Assembly: GCA_041398705.1 (NCBI GenBank)
Contig: JAWKUI010000002.1
Coordinates: forward strand, 1-64,000
From: NORP259 sp041398705
Lineage (GTDB): Bacteria; Planctomycetota; UBA1135; GCA-002686595
Direction: 5' to 3'
Length of the DNA: 64,000 bases
The notes under the pieces were generated by a model. It worked only from the letters and a program-made list of their open reading frames with translations, ran no database searches and was not told the DNA's origin. The translations under genes and the position numbers were made by a program. Shown one piece after another: positions 35,204 through 44,800 of this stretch (positions are counted from its first letter, which is position 1; the number at the start of each line of letters is the position of its first letter).

Positions 35204-35206
35204 CGC

Positions 35207-36184
35207 TCAGGCGGTCAGGTCCTCGCGGGGCCCGATTCCGAGTTTTTTGGCCACGCTGCGCAGGAAGGTCGGCGGGTGGGACCAGGCGGACTGGGCCAAA
35301 CCACCGATCCAGGCCAAGCGGGCGCCCTCGCGGGTGGCGAGGAAGCCGCGGCGCAGGTAGGAGGTGGAGAGGCGCTGGCGCACGAGTCGTCGGGAAGCGG
35401 CGTCGCCGGCCGGGATGCGGTCGAGCAGGTCCTTCCACATGCGCACCGAGCAACGCCAGTACCGCAGCGTGCGGTTGCTGATGGTGGTCGTCAAGCGTCC
35501 ACCACTCTGGTCGTCCGAGGTCTGGATCGTGCCGATGCCCGCCACCGCGCAAATCGGCCGCGCAATGCCGTGGCGCAGGAACACGTGCGTATCGTCGCGC
35601 ATCGGCAGATCCTGCCACAGGCCCCCCTCCGCCAGCAGCCGCTCGCGGTGGAAGACCGCCGCCTGCAGCATCATCGGGATGCGCGGCCGCAGCACCCACG
35701 GCGTGCCATCCGCGAGCATCTGGTACGGCCCCTCGATCGAAAACTGCGCCCGTTCCCACTGGGGCCGGCCGCCTTCGTTCTCGGCCATGTCGATGTTGGT
35801 GAAGTAGTAGTGCGCCGCGCCGCCGGTGCCCTCGATTGCCGCCGCCACCCGCTCCAGGTGCCCCGGAGTCCAGTAGTCATCGGAGTCGAGGAACGCGATC
35901 CAGTCGCCCTTGGCCGCCCGCACGCCCGTGTTGCGCGCCACCGGCGCCCCGCCGTTCGGCTGGCGGATGAGGGTCACGGGCGAGCCGAAGTTTTCGATGA
36001 CCGCCGCGGTGCCGTCCTTGGACCCGTCGTCCACCACGATCACTTCGAAGGGCGCGTAGGTCTGGGCGAGCGCGCTCTCGATCGCACGCCCCACGGTGCC
36101 CTCCCGGTTGTAGGCCGGGATCACCACCGAAAAGCGCACGGTGCTTTGGGCTTCAGGCCCGGTGGGCTTCGAAGAGGAAGGCAT
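35207..36184 (-). CDS. GT2 family glycosyltransferase
   Basis: A GT-A fold enzyme with RFSVVIPAYNREGTVGRAIE, VDDGSKDGTAAVI, and FLDSDDYWTPGHLE (DxDD-type metal site). ATG 36184 overlaps the upstream methyltransferase gene by 32 bp; an alternative GTG at 36139 would begin 13 bp after its stop, directly at the conserved core, and may be correct. It contributes a residue to the same repeat unit as its neighbours. Confidence 0.85.
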   Translation of the reverse strand: MPSSSKPTGPEAQSTVRFSVVIPAYNREGTVGRAIESALAQTYAPFEVIVVDDGSKDGTAAVIENFGSPVTLIRQPNGGAPVARNTGVRAAKGDWIAFLDSDDYWTPGHLERVAAAIEGTGGAAHYYFTNIDMAENEGGRPQWERAQFSIEGPYQMLADGTPWVLRPRIPMMLQAAVFHRERLLAEGGLWQDLPMRDDTHVFLRHGIARPICAVAGIGTIQTSDDQSGGRLTTTISNRTLRYWRCSVRMWKDLLDRIPAGDAASRRLVRQRLSTSYLRRGFLATREGARLAWIGGLAQSAWSHPPTFLRSVAKKLGIGPREDLTA

Positions 36185-37562
36185 CGGCGAGGCGGGAATC
36201 GAGCAGGCCCAACCCATAGCGGGCGAGGCGTTGCGCCTTGTTGCGCAGCAGGAAGTGCGGGCGACCAGGGACCAGGCCGGCGGCTTGAATCCAGCCAGCG
36301 ACGATCTTCGCGGTCGTGTAGTGGTAGTGGCTCTCGGCGAAGGGCATGCCGCGCCGCAGCGGATACGGTTCGCGGCGCTTGCGCATGCGCAGGGCGCGAC
36401 CGGTCTGGTTGGCGCTGGTCACGAGCAGGCGGCCGCCGGGCTCGAGCAACTCCGCCAGTCGCCGCAACCAGGCCACGGGCTCCGCGACGTGTTCGAGGAT
36501 GTGGTGCAGCACGATGCGCTCGAAACGACGGCCATTCAGCTCGGCGATGGCGCGCTCGAGATTCGGCGCGAGCACCTCGAAGCCGCGGGCCTTGAGCCCG
36601 GCGGCGACGATCGAATCCATCGGGATTACGGTCACCTTCGCCCCCGCTTCCAGCCACGGCATCTCGAGCAACCCGCTGCCGACGCCGACGGCGAGCACGC
36701 GCTGGCCGGGTTGCGCCACGAGCGGCAGGTACCGCGGTTCCTGGACCGGGTGGTAGTCCTTGTTCCACGCCTCGCGGTGCACATCGACCCGCACCTTCGG
36801 GTCGAAGAGCTCGTCGCGGCTCTCCTCCCCCGCCGCGATGCGCAGGATGGCATCGAGCTGCGGCTGGATGAATCGCTCGGGCACGCCGATGCGATCCAGG
36901 TAGACGTTGGGCAGGTGCTTGAGCAGGAAATCGCGGCCGCGCGAGACGCAGATACGGCGCTGCAGGCCGCACTGCGTATAGGGGTCGGACGCCGCCGACA
37001 CGAGCATGTCGTAGCGGCCTTGGTGCGGCAGCATGTCGAAACCACCGCTCTCCAGGCAGCGCCGCAACTGATCCCGCGTGAGGATGTACAGCGCCGAGTG
37101 TTCGTTCGTGAACGAGACGAAGACCTCGCCCCCATGCACCTCGACCGATTTGGGATCGAAGTGATAGTGGTAGTGCACACCACAGTACGAAAGGGATCCG
37201 TCCTGGAAGACCTCGTACCGCAGGAACCCGGCGATGCGGTCGGCGGGCAGCAAAGGTTGCACCTGCAGCCACGCTTCGAGGTTCTCGGGCGTCAGCAGGG
37301 TGTCGTCTTCGCTGTAGATGAACAGGTCGTAGTCCTCGATCCGGTCGCGGAACAACGGCCGGTGGGCGAAGGGCAAGGACCAGGGATCCTCGGTGGGCGT
37401 CCCCACGAGCACCTCCACGTCGTCCCCTAGATCGTCCTTGGGGCGATCGGACAGCACGACGATGTGCACCTCGTGCGGCATGGAGCGATAGGCCGCCAGC
37501 AGCTTGTCGAGGAACTTGCGGTTCTTGACACCGTAGTTCGCGAGGGCAACGAGGATCCTCAT
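36153..37562 (-). CDS. Glycosyltransferase-like and SAM methyltransferase fusion
   Basis: A 469-residue two-domain protein. The N-terminal ~270 residues resemble a GT-A-type transferase (MRILVALANYGVKNRKFLD, DYDLFIYSEDDTLLTPENL with an acidic EDD). The C-terminal part is a class I methyltransferase: motif I VLAVGVGSGLLEMP, then ERIVLHHILEHVAEPVAWLR and PGGRLLVTSANQTGR. It could transfer a sugar and O-methylate it or the neighbouring residue. Its ATG overlaps the flippase stop as TGATG, so it is translationally coupled. A simple adjacent-gene arrangement is excluded by the continuous frame. Confidence 0.78.
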   Translation of the reverse strand: MRILVALANYGVKNRKFLDKLLAAYRSMPHEVHIVVLSDRPKDDLGDDVEVLVGTPTEDPWSLPFAHRPLFRDRIEDYDLFIYSEDDTLLTPENLEAWLQVQPLLPADRIAGFLRYEVFQDGSLSYCGVHYHYHFDPKSVEVHGGEVFVSFTNEHSALYILTRDQLRRCLESGGFDMLPHQGRYDMLVSAASDPYTQCGLQRRICVSRGRDFLLKHLPNVYLDRIGVPERFIQPQLDAILRIAAGEESRDELFDPKVRVDVHREAWNKDYHPVQEPRYLPLVAQPGQRVLAVGVGSGLLEMPWLEAGAKVTVIPMDSIVAAGLKARGFEVLAPNLERAIAELNGRRFERIVLHHILEHVAEPVAWLRRLAELLEPGGRLLVTSANQTGRALRMRKRREPYPLRRGMPFAESHYHYTTAKIVAGWIQAAGLVPGRPHFLLRNKAQRLARYGLGLLDSRLADAFLFEAHRA

Positions 37563-39103
37563 CAGACCGCCTCCTTGCTTGCCCCGCGCAGGCGGCCGGC
37601 TTTGATTCCGAGGAACCGGCGGAAGTCATCCAGGGCCGGCGGGCGCAGGACGAACATGGCCGCCCCGTAGATCACCACGCCCAACATCACGCACAGGGCC
37701 AGGCTGAACCGCGGATCCATGCCCCAGTGGAAGAACGCCCGCCGCGCCCCATACACCAGCCCCCCCATCACGGAGCTGGCCACGAAGTAGGGCATCAACG
37801 CCGCGACCAGGGTGCGCACCTTGAGATGGATGAAGCGGAACGGCACGGCGAAGTAGAAGTAGGCCATGATGCAATGGGTCACCGTACCGGCGATGGCCAC
37901 ACCAAGGACCCCGCCATACAGCGAACCCAGCAGATAGGCTTCGGAGGAGATTACCCCGAAGAGCAGGCCGTACACAAACAGTTCCAGGCTGCGTCCCAGC
38001 GAAACGTAAATAGCATGCAAGGGCAGGGACACCGCCAGCACCACGCCAAGCGGTCCCATCCAGATCATCAGCGGCACCGCCGCCTCCCAATCGGGATCGT
38101 GGAACAGGGCGCGCACCAGGACCGGGGCCACTGCCATCAATCCGGCCATCATGGGGCACGTGAGCAGGGCGATGCCGGCGCACGAACGCAGGAAGTTGTC
38201 GCGATACGACGGCAGGTCGTCCTGCAGCTGCGAGAAGGCCGGCAGCATCACCGACGTGAGCATGCGCCCCAGGTTCTGGGCGGGGAAGGTCACCAGGCGG
38301 GCGGCGATGGCATAGGCCCCGAGCACGCCGGTACCGAGGTAGACCTGCACCACGATGCGGTCCACGTTACTCAGGAAGTGGTTGGTCAGGTTGGACCCGA
38401 GCACACCGAAGCAGAAGACCCAGATGTCCTTGAGGAAACGCCACTCGAAACGCAGGTGCGGGCGCCACGAAGTGTCCTTCCAGAGGATCGCGTTGCCGAT
38501 CACGTGGCCCGCCAAGGTGCCCCAGACCATCGACCAAATGCCGTAGCCCATGTACGCGAGGGCGATGGCCGAAACGCCGTACACGATCGCGTTCAGCATG
38601 TTCGCGAGCGCCAGACGGTCGAAGCGCATCGAACGCGCGTACAGGTTGCGCTGCACCACCCCGGTGGCGGTGATGAACACCGACAGGCCCAGCACCGGCA
38701 GCACGTCCTCGGCGAGCGGCTCGTTGATCAGCTCGGCCAGGGAATGGGCCGAGAGCCACAAGAACAGGCTGATCGACGCCCCCAACAAGAGGTTGGCGTA
38801 GAAGAGCGTGCTCAGGAAACCCCGCTCGAGCTTGGGCGCCCGCACGATCGCCTGGCCGATGCCCGCGTCCTTGAAGTAGTCGGCGAAGCTGACGATCACC
38901 TGGACGGCCGCCATCAAGCCGAACAGCTCGATGCCGAGCTTGTTCGCCAGCACGACGGCGATCAGGAGCCGCGACGCCTGCACCGAGCCAGCACCGATGG
39001 AATGCCAGCGGGCCCCCGAAAAGACGGTCTTCTTGGGGACTTCGGGGTGGTGGTCCGGGTCGGGATCCACCCCCGGGGATTGGGGAGGGGGCGCAGCGCT
39101 CAA
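37562..39103 (-). CDS. Wzx-type polysaccharide flippase (PST/MATE-like)
   Basis: A 513-residue membrane protein with about 12-14 helices and an oligosaccharide flippase opening: GARWHSIGAGSVQASRLLIA, LFGLMAAVQVIVSFADYFKD and GIGQAIVRAPKL. It moves undecaprenyl-linked repeat units across the inner membrane. The start is probably TTG 39103: AGGAG stands five bases upstream and the frame before it is low-complexity; an in-frame GTG at 39109 is the alternative, and the open frame continuing to 39316 has no support. It is the first gene of the four-gene leftward operon. Confidence 0.87.
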   Translation of the reverse strand: MSAAPPPQSPGVDPDPDHHPEVPKKTVFSGARWHSIGAGSVQASRLLIAVVLANKLGIELFGLMAAVQVIVSFADYFKDAGIGQAIVRAPKLERGFLSTLFYANLLLGASISLFLWLSAHSLAELINEPLAEDVLPVLGLSVFITATGVVQRNLYARSMRFDRLALANMLNAIVYGVSAIALAYMGYGIWSMVWGTLAGHVIGNAILWKDTSWRPHLRFEWRFLKDIWVFCFGVLGSNLTNHFLSNVDRIVVQVYLGTGVLGAYAIAARLVTFPAQNLGRMLTSVMLPAFSQLQDDLPSYRDNFLRSCAGIALLTCPMMAGLMAVAPVLVRALFHDPDWEAAVPLMIWMGPLGVVLAVSLPLHAIYVSLGRSLELFVYGLLFGVISSEAYLLGSLYGGVLGVAIAGTVTHCIMAYFYFAVPFRFIHLKVRTLVAALMPYFVASSVMGGLVYGARRAFFHWGMDPRFSLALCVMLGVVIYGAAMFVLRPPALDDFRRFLGIKAGRLRGASKEAV

Positions 39104-39331
39104 GGTCACTCCTGCCGGAAAGGCACAGCAGGATACATCGGGGCCCAGGCGGTCAAAAGGTGAGCCCCTGCGGCAAAAGCGCCGCCGCGTGCATCGCGCC
39201 AATCCCGTCCCGGATCCGCGATCCGGAAATGTTTTCCGGTCCCAATGCAACGCCGCTTGGAACCCGCATTCCAAGCAGTCCGGAGCCCGAAATCCTTCGG
39301 GACCGGGGCAGCCCAATCCTTTCCTGGAAAT

Positions 39332-39369
39332 GCGCGCGGGGGAGCCCCCGAAAGGGCTCCCCCGCGCGC
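39332..39369 (-). terminator. Intrinsic terminator-like hairpin downstream of the lipoprotein gene
   Basis: A perfect 16-bp stem (39332-39347 with 39354-39369) with a 6-nt loop, 17 bp after the stop of the leftward lipoprotein gene at 39387. On that strand ATTTCC follows, so the T-run is weak, but the position fits a terminator. Confidence 0.7.
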
Positions 39370-39386
39370 TTCGCTAGGGCCGGATC

Positions 39387-41822
39387 TTAGAGACCGGTCA
39401 CGGTGATGTCCCCCACCACCAGGTCGACGTGGTGGGCGAAGATCGCCAGCGAACCGGAGTTCGGGCCGCTGCCGGCGGGCGTGTTCACCGAGTGCATCCA
39501 GGCAGCCGGCTCGACTTCGTTGCGACGCCAGACCTTGATGTCGTGGTTGGTCGAACCATTCGACTGGCTCTGTACGCGGATCTTCATCCAGTAGGAGTCA
39601 CCCAGGGTGACCGCCGGACCGGCGACGTTGCTGATGCCCTGGTTCTCGTTGACCCAGAGTTGCCAGTTCGCGTTGCTGCCGGAGGCATCCCACCAGCGGT
39701 AGGTCCACAGGCTCGACAGGGGGTACAGACCGTGCTTCGGCTCGGCGAAGGGACCGCCGTCCTGGTGCCCGTTCCAGCGGTTGACCACGCCGAAGGCGTA
39801 GGAACCGGTGCCCGGGGTGAAGCCGTTCGGGTCCAGACCCATCACGCGCACCGGGATCAGCGCCTCGTAGTTGGCCCAGGGGCTGTTGCCCAGGGCTTCG
39901 CCCAAGGCGAACAGGCGGTCGTAACCCAGGTGCTTCGGGGTGGTGCGCACCGCAAAGCCCATCTCGGTGTCGTAGTCGATGAACCAGTCGCCATCGATGG
40001 TCTGCACCTGGAACTGCGGGCCTTCCTTGTCGGTCATCGCCGAGTGCTCGAAGTTGGTGGAGTAGTTGTGCGGCCAAGAGGTGTTCGGCTTCCACAGCAC
40101 GTACACCGTCTCGATGCCCACATGCCCATCGTTGTCGGTGGCCACCAGGCGCAACTCGTTGCGGTGGTATCCGTCGACCAGCGGTCCGCCGGCCAGGTCG
40201 GCCACGGGCAGCACGATGTTGTAGTCCCCCTCGTCGGTCAGACGCCACGGGGCTTCGCCCGGGCCGCTGATCCAATCGGGGTCGCCCAGCAGGGCAGTGT
40301 GCTCCGGACCGTCGTTGAAGGTCCACACCAGGGTGTCGTTCAGGTCGACGCGATCCTCATCGGTGTCGAGGATGCGGCCCACCACGTTGACGCGGTCCTG
40401 GGCGTTGCCCACGGCGCCGAACACCTGGTAGTTCATGTGCAGGGTCGGGTGGTTCCAGCCGTTCCACACGCGGATGGCCGGTTGCCCGCCGCCGAGGCCC
40501 GAGGTCGTGACACTGCCGGTCAGCACTTCGGTCTGGCCGCGCTGGTCGTCGGTGGTCAGTTGGAACTGGTAGGTGCTGGCCGGATCGAGGCCGGTCATCA
40601 GCAGCTCGTTGACCCAGCCGGGCTCGCCCAGGAACTCGGTGCCGCCACCGTACGAGCTGGTGAAGCCGTAACGCAGCATGCCATCGGTGGCCTCATCGCT
40701 CCACCAGCGCACGCGCGCGGTGGCATCGTTGAGGGCCATCGAGTCCCAACGGTAGATGTAGGGCGGATCGTTGTCGTCCGGCAGGCCGGCGTCTTCGAAG
40801 GGTAGCGGAGCCGCAGTGTCGAACAGGTAGTCGGTGACCAGGTGCATCTCGCCTTGGCCGCCGTCGCCGTTGGCCACGAACAGGCCGCCGCGCGCCGGGG
40901 TGCCGCCGTACTGCATGGTCGGGCCGCTGAACCAGATCGCGCCGTCGGAGGACCAGCTCGTCTGGTACACGGTGCCTTCGCGGTTCACGCGCAGCCACAG
41001 GGGCGCGTTGCTGTCCCAGGCGCCGGACTGCACGTAGCCGGTCTGGTTGTTCACCTGGCTGCCGCCCCAGTACTCGGAGGCGTCGAGCAGCAGGTCGGTG
41101 CCGTCATAACGGAAACCGAAGGTGGCGAAGTTGCCGGAGCCACTCTCCACCACTATGCCGCCCTGGCCGCCGGGGGTCGCCCAGCGGTTGAGGAACTTCG
41201 CTTCCAGGCCCATCGGGCTCTGGTCGTTCATGTTCTGCATCAAGCGCAGCGGGCTGGTTCCGGCGTTGTAGCCGAAGTTGTCGGGCACGGTCAGGGCCAC
41301 GCGGGCCATGTCGGTGCCGGCACCCTGCATCTTGAGCACGCCGCGGTTGTGCGGATCCTCGAAGTTCCAGACGGCGCGGTTCAGGTTGAACCGGTTGAAG
41401 TCATCGCTGAGCAGCGCCCCGGGGACACCCGTCAGGAACGTGCCGTCCGCGGTCTCCGCATGGGTACCGGTCGCGGTGTTCGACGAGGCCTTGAAGTGGT
41501 ACTCGGTGCCGGGGGTGAGGCCGGTCAGCAGGATCGAGTGGCTCGTCACCGCCGAAGCAGCGCTGGTGCCATTCCCGTAGGCGCTGGTGAGACCGTAGTC
41601 CACCCGGCTGTCCGAGGCGAGGTTGGTGTCCCAGGTCACCACCGCGAAGTTCGGGCCGGGTTGCACGGCCAGGTTCGAGATGGTGAGCGGGGTGGAACCA
41701 CCGGAGCCGCCACCGGCGGTCGAGTGGCTGCCGTGGTGGCAGGCAGGGACCAACGCGCCGAGGAGCACCAGGGAGATGGGCCGCAGGGCCTTGGCAGGGC
41801 TGTTGAGGTGCAACATGGACAT
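39387..41822 (-). CDS. Lipoprotein with Fn3-like and LamG-like domains
   Basis: An 811-residue lipoprotein (lipobox VPAC, Cys28). A fibronectin-III-like domain (SNLAVQPGPNFAVVTWDT, LTGLTPGTEYHFK) is followed by a LamG-like module starting LLSDDFNRFNLNRAVWNFED, another Fn3-like stretch (YRWDSMALNDATARVRWWSD) and a ~390-residue C-terminal region. That region corresponds to the end of the giant protein encoded upstream: both carry a VDLNDTLVW-like or IALECTLEY-like segment and a GYDRL.A.GE motif. It probably binds surface polysaccharide or substrate. ATG 41822 is used; the longer frame to 42176 is a mirror of the neighbouring gene. It lies 34 bp after the giant gene, in one operon. Confidence 0.82.
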   Translation of the reverse strand: MSMLHLNSPAKALRPISLVLLGALVPACHHGSHSTAGGGSGGSTPLTISNLAVQPGPNFAVVTWDTNLASDSRVDYGLTSAYGNGTSAASAVTSHSILLTGLTPGTEYHFKASSNTATGTHAETADGTFLTGVPGALLSDDFNRFNLNRAVWNFEDPHNRGVLKMQGAGTDMARVALTVPDNFGYNAGTSPLRLMQNMNDQSPMGLEAKFLNRWATPGGQGGIVVESGSGNFATFGFRYDGTDLLLDASEYWGGSQVNNQTGYVQSGAWDSNAPLWLRVNREGTVYQTSWSSDGAIWFSGPTMQYGGTPARGGLFVANGDGGQGEMHLVTDYLFDTAAPLPFEDAGLPDDNDPPYIYRWDSMALNDATARVRWWSDEATDGMLRYGFTSSYGGGTEFLGEPGWVNELLMTGLDPASTYQFQLTTDDQRGQTEVLTGSVTTSGLGGGQPAIRVWNGWNHPTLHMNYQVFGAVGNAQDRVNVVGRILDTDEDRVDLNDTLVWTFNDGPEHTALLGDPDWISGPGEAPWRLTDEGDYNIVLPVADLAGGPLVDGYHRNELRLVATDNDGHVGIETVYVLWKPNTSWPHNYSTNFEHSAMTDKEGPQFQVQTIDGDWFIDYDTEMGFAVRTTPKHLGYDRLFALGEALGNSPWANYEALIPVRVMGLDPNGFTPGTGSYAFGVVNRWNGHQDGGPFAEPKHGLYPLSSLWTYRWWDASGSNANWQLWVNENQGISNVAGPAVTLGDSYWMKIRVQSQSNGSTNHDIKVWRRNEVEPAAWMHSVNTPAGSGPNSGSLAIFAHHVDLVVGDITVTGL

Positions 41823-41856
41823 GGGAGCAGGAGGCAGTCCCGCGCGGGGCGGGAGG

Positions 41857-44800
41857 TTACGGGAGTTGGGTGACGACGATGTTTCCGAAGGAGGAGTTGG
41901 AGTGGTGCGCCACCAGGAGGAACGAGCCCATGGAAGGGTCGCCGGGGTTGGTGGTGTATTCATACGTCCAGGGGGTGGGTTCCACCTGGCCGACGGGCCA
42001 CGTCTTGAAAGCATAGTGGGTTCCACCGCCCGGTGCGTCTTCGCAGCGAACGCGGTACCAGTACGTGACTCCCAGTGAGATGTCATTCCCGGGCTGGGGC
42101 AGGATCGCTTGGTTCTCGTTGATCCACAGTTCCCAGCGCTCGGCCAGGTCGAACCAACGGAAGATCCAGAGGCCACCCAGCGGGTACAGACCGTGGTTGG
42201 GCTGGGGGTAGTAGGTGCCTTCTTTCACGTGGCCGGTCCAGCGCAATAGGAAGCCCATCGCGTACGAGCTCGTACCCGTGGTGTATCCCTGCGGATCCAG
42301 ACTGTTCACGGTGACCGGCAAGAGCGCCTCGTAGTTGCGCCAACCGTTCGGCCCCTGGCCTTCCCCGATCGCCACCAAGCGGTCGTAACCCAGGTTCGAG
42401 GGGTTCGGACGCAGCACGTGGCCCAGCACGGGATCGTTGTGAATCTCCCACTTGCCGTCGACGATCTGCACCACGTCTTCGAGGGCGGTACCGCCGTTCG
42501 CGATCTGGGCCCAGTCGAAGGTCAGGGTCTGGGTGCTCCAGGTGACGTTCGGCTTGTAGTCGATCAGGGTGGCCGTGATCGTCTCGTGGCCCCCGTTGTC
42601 GATGGCGCGCAGTTCGAGCGTGTTGCGGTGCTCGCCGCCCACCAGCGGCCCCCCCATCAGCTCGTCCACGTAGACCTCGACGTTGAAGTCGCCTTCGTTC
42701 GCCAGTCGCCACGGGGCGTAGTTGATGGTGCGGTCGTCGCCGATCGCGATGGCGCGCCAAGGACCCGAGTTGAAGCGGTACTCAAGGGTGCACTCGAGCG
42801 CGATGCGATCCTGGTCGTCGTCGTGCAGTCGGCCGAGCACGTTGAACTGCGGCTGGGCGTTGCCCAGGTGTCCGAAGTGCAAGCGATGCGCGCCGGTGGC
42901 CACGTCGGTGTCGCCGTACCAGAACTCGATCGATGGCGCGGCCGGATCAGCCGTGCCCTTGGTGCGCACGGTCCCATCGTTGCTGGTGGCGATCTGCGCG
43001 AGGCCGTCCTGGCCCTCCACTTGGAAGTGGTAGACCGTGTCCGCCGCCAGGCCCGTCAGGGTCACCGCGTGCTGGTACCCGGACCCGGTGCTGAGCACGG
43101 GAGCCTGGCCATAGGCAGCCGTGGTACCCCACAACACGCGACCGGTGCTCGGTTCATCGGTGAACCAACGGATGCGCACCGCGCTGTCGGACAGGGAAAC
43201 CGCGTCCACGCCGTACACGAACGGCGCCGTGGTGTCGGGTCCGGGCACCGGATCCTCGTTCAGGATCGGCAGGTTGGTGCTCTCGAACCAATCCACCACC
43301 ACGGTCTGGGCCTGGGGATCGAGGGACGAGTTGCCGGCCATCACCCCGATGCGCGCGGGCACCATGTTGCTGGAGAAGCTCTTGACCGTGGTGTAGACCG
43401 AGCCGTCGAGGCTGTACGAAGTCACCCAAGCGGTGCCCACCCGGGTCACGCGCAAGTACAGCGGCGTTTCATCGGCCCAGGGCCCGCTCTGCACGAGCTT
43501 CTGCCCCATGCTGCCCGGCGTGCCGTTCGTGAAGCGCGACGAGAAGACGTTCAGGTTGGTGCCGTCGAAGTAGTAGTCGAGGCGGATCCAGTCGTCGGAG
43601 TCCTTCTCGACGTAGATGCCCGTCGAGGTGTTGACCGCCGTGATCGGGTTCTCGAACTTCACCTGGAAGGTGAAGTCCTCGTCTTCGATCTCCTGCGACA
43701 GGCGCGCCGCACCGTTGGTCTGATACGGCTCGTAGACCACGTTGTGCGGGATCGAGATCTCGACCCGCGCATCCGCCGTGCCCGAACCCACCATGCGCAC
43801 CGACGCCGAACCCGCGGGGTCGGTGAAGGTCCACAGGTTGCGGTTCAGGTTGACCGTGTGGAAGTCGTCCGAGGTCACCGAACCCGCCGCCAGGGTCATG
43901 AAGCTGTCCACCGCCGAGGTGGTCGCATCGCTCTCGGCGTCGACCGAGGTGACCTGGTAGTAGTACGTGGTAAGCGGATCGAGCCCGGTCAGCACCACCG
44001 CGTGGCTGGTGGTCATGACCGCTGAGGACGCGACGAAGCCGAGGGCCGGCGTCGGGCCGAACTCGACCAGGCTGTCAGCCGGATCGATCGTGTCCCAGGT
44101 CACCGTCGCCGTAGTCGCCGCCGGATCCACCGCCAGGTTCGTGATCACCGGCGCGCCGGTGTCGGCCACGAAAACCGCGTCGATCACCAGGTCCTGGGTC
44201 ACCGGCAGGGTCAGGGGGTTCTGGGACCCATTCGCGTCCCCGGCCCAACCGGAGAACAGCCATCCCACCGCCGGCGTGGCGGTCAAGGTGACGGGATCTC
44301 CGCAGTTGTATTGGCTGAGCACCGGGTTTACCGCCACCGAACCTTGTCCCTGGACCCCCGCCGTCACGGCGAAGGGGCCCGCCCCACCGCGTGGCCCGTC
44401 CTCGGGCACGATCGGCGCGGCGGTATCGAACACGTAGTCGACCTTGGCGGTGAACGCCGGCGAGTTGCCGTTCAGGAACGCGTTGCCCGCGTAGGGGCCC
44501 ACGTGGTTCACGACCATCGAGCGGAAGAAGCTGACCACCTGGGTCCAGCTCGCGCCGTCATGGGAGAGCGAGCAGACGATCTGCGAACCGGCCCGCTGCA
44601 CGCGCAGGTAGTACGGGGCGGAGAACGCCACCGCCGCATCGCCCTTGTAGTGCGTCGTGCCCGCCACGGTCGAGCCGGCGTAGTAGTGCACGCCACTCGC
44701 CCCCATGTACACGTCGAAGCGCACCCAGTTGTTGGCGTCCTGTTCGACGATCAGACCCTGGATCTGATACGGCTGCGTAACTTCGCTGTCGAACTTGGCT

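Noticed and set aside
39223..39239. CCGGAAA/TTTCCGG small hairpin upstream of the flippase
   Set aside because: Short stem with no signal to give it a role.
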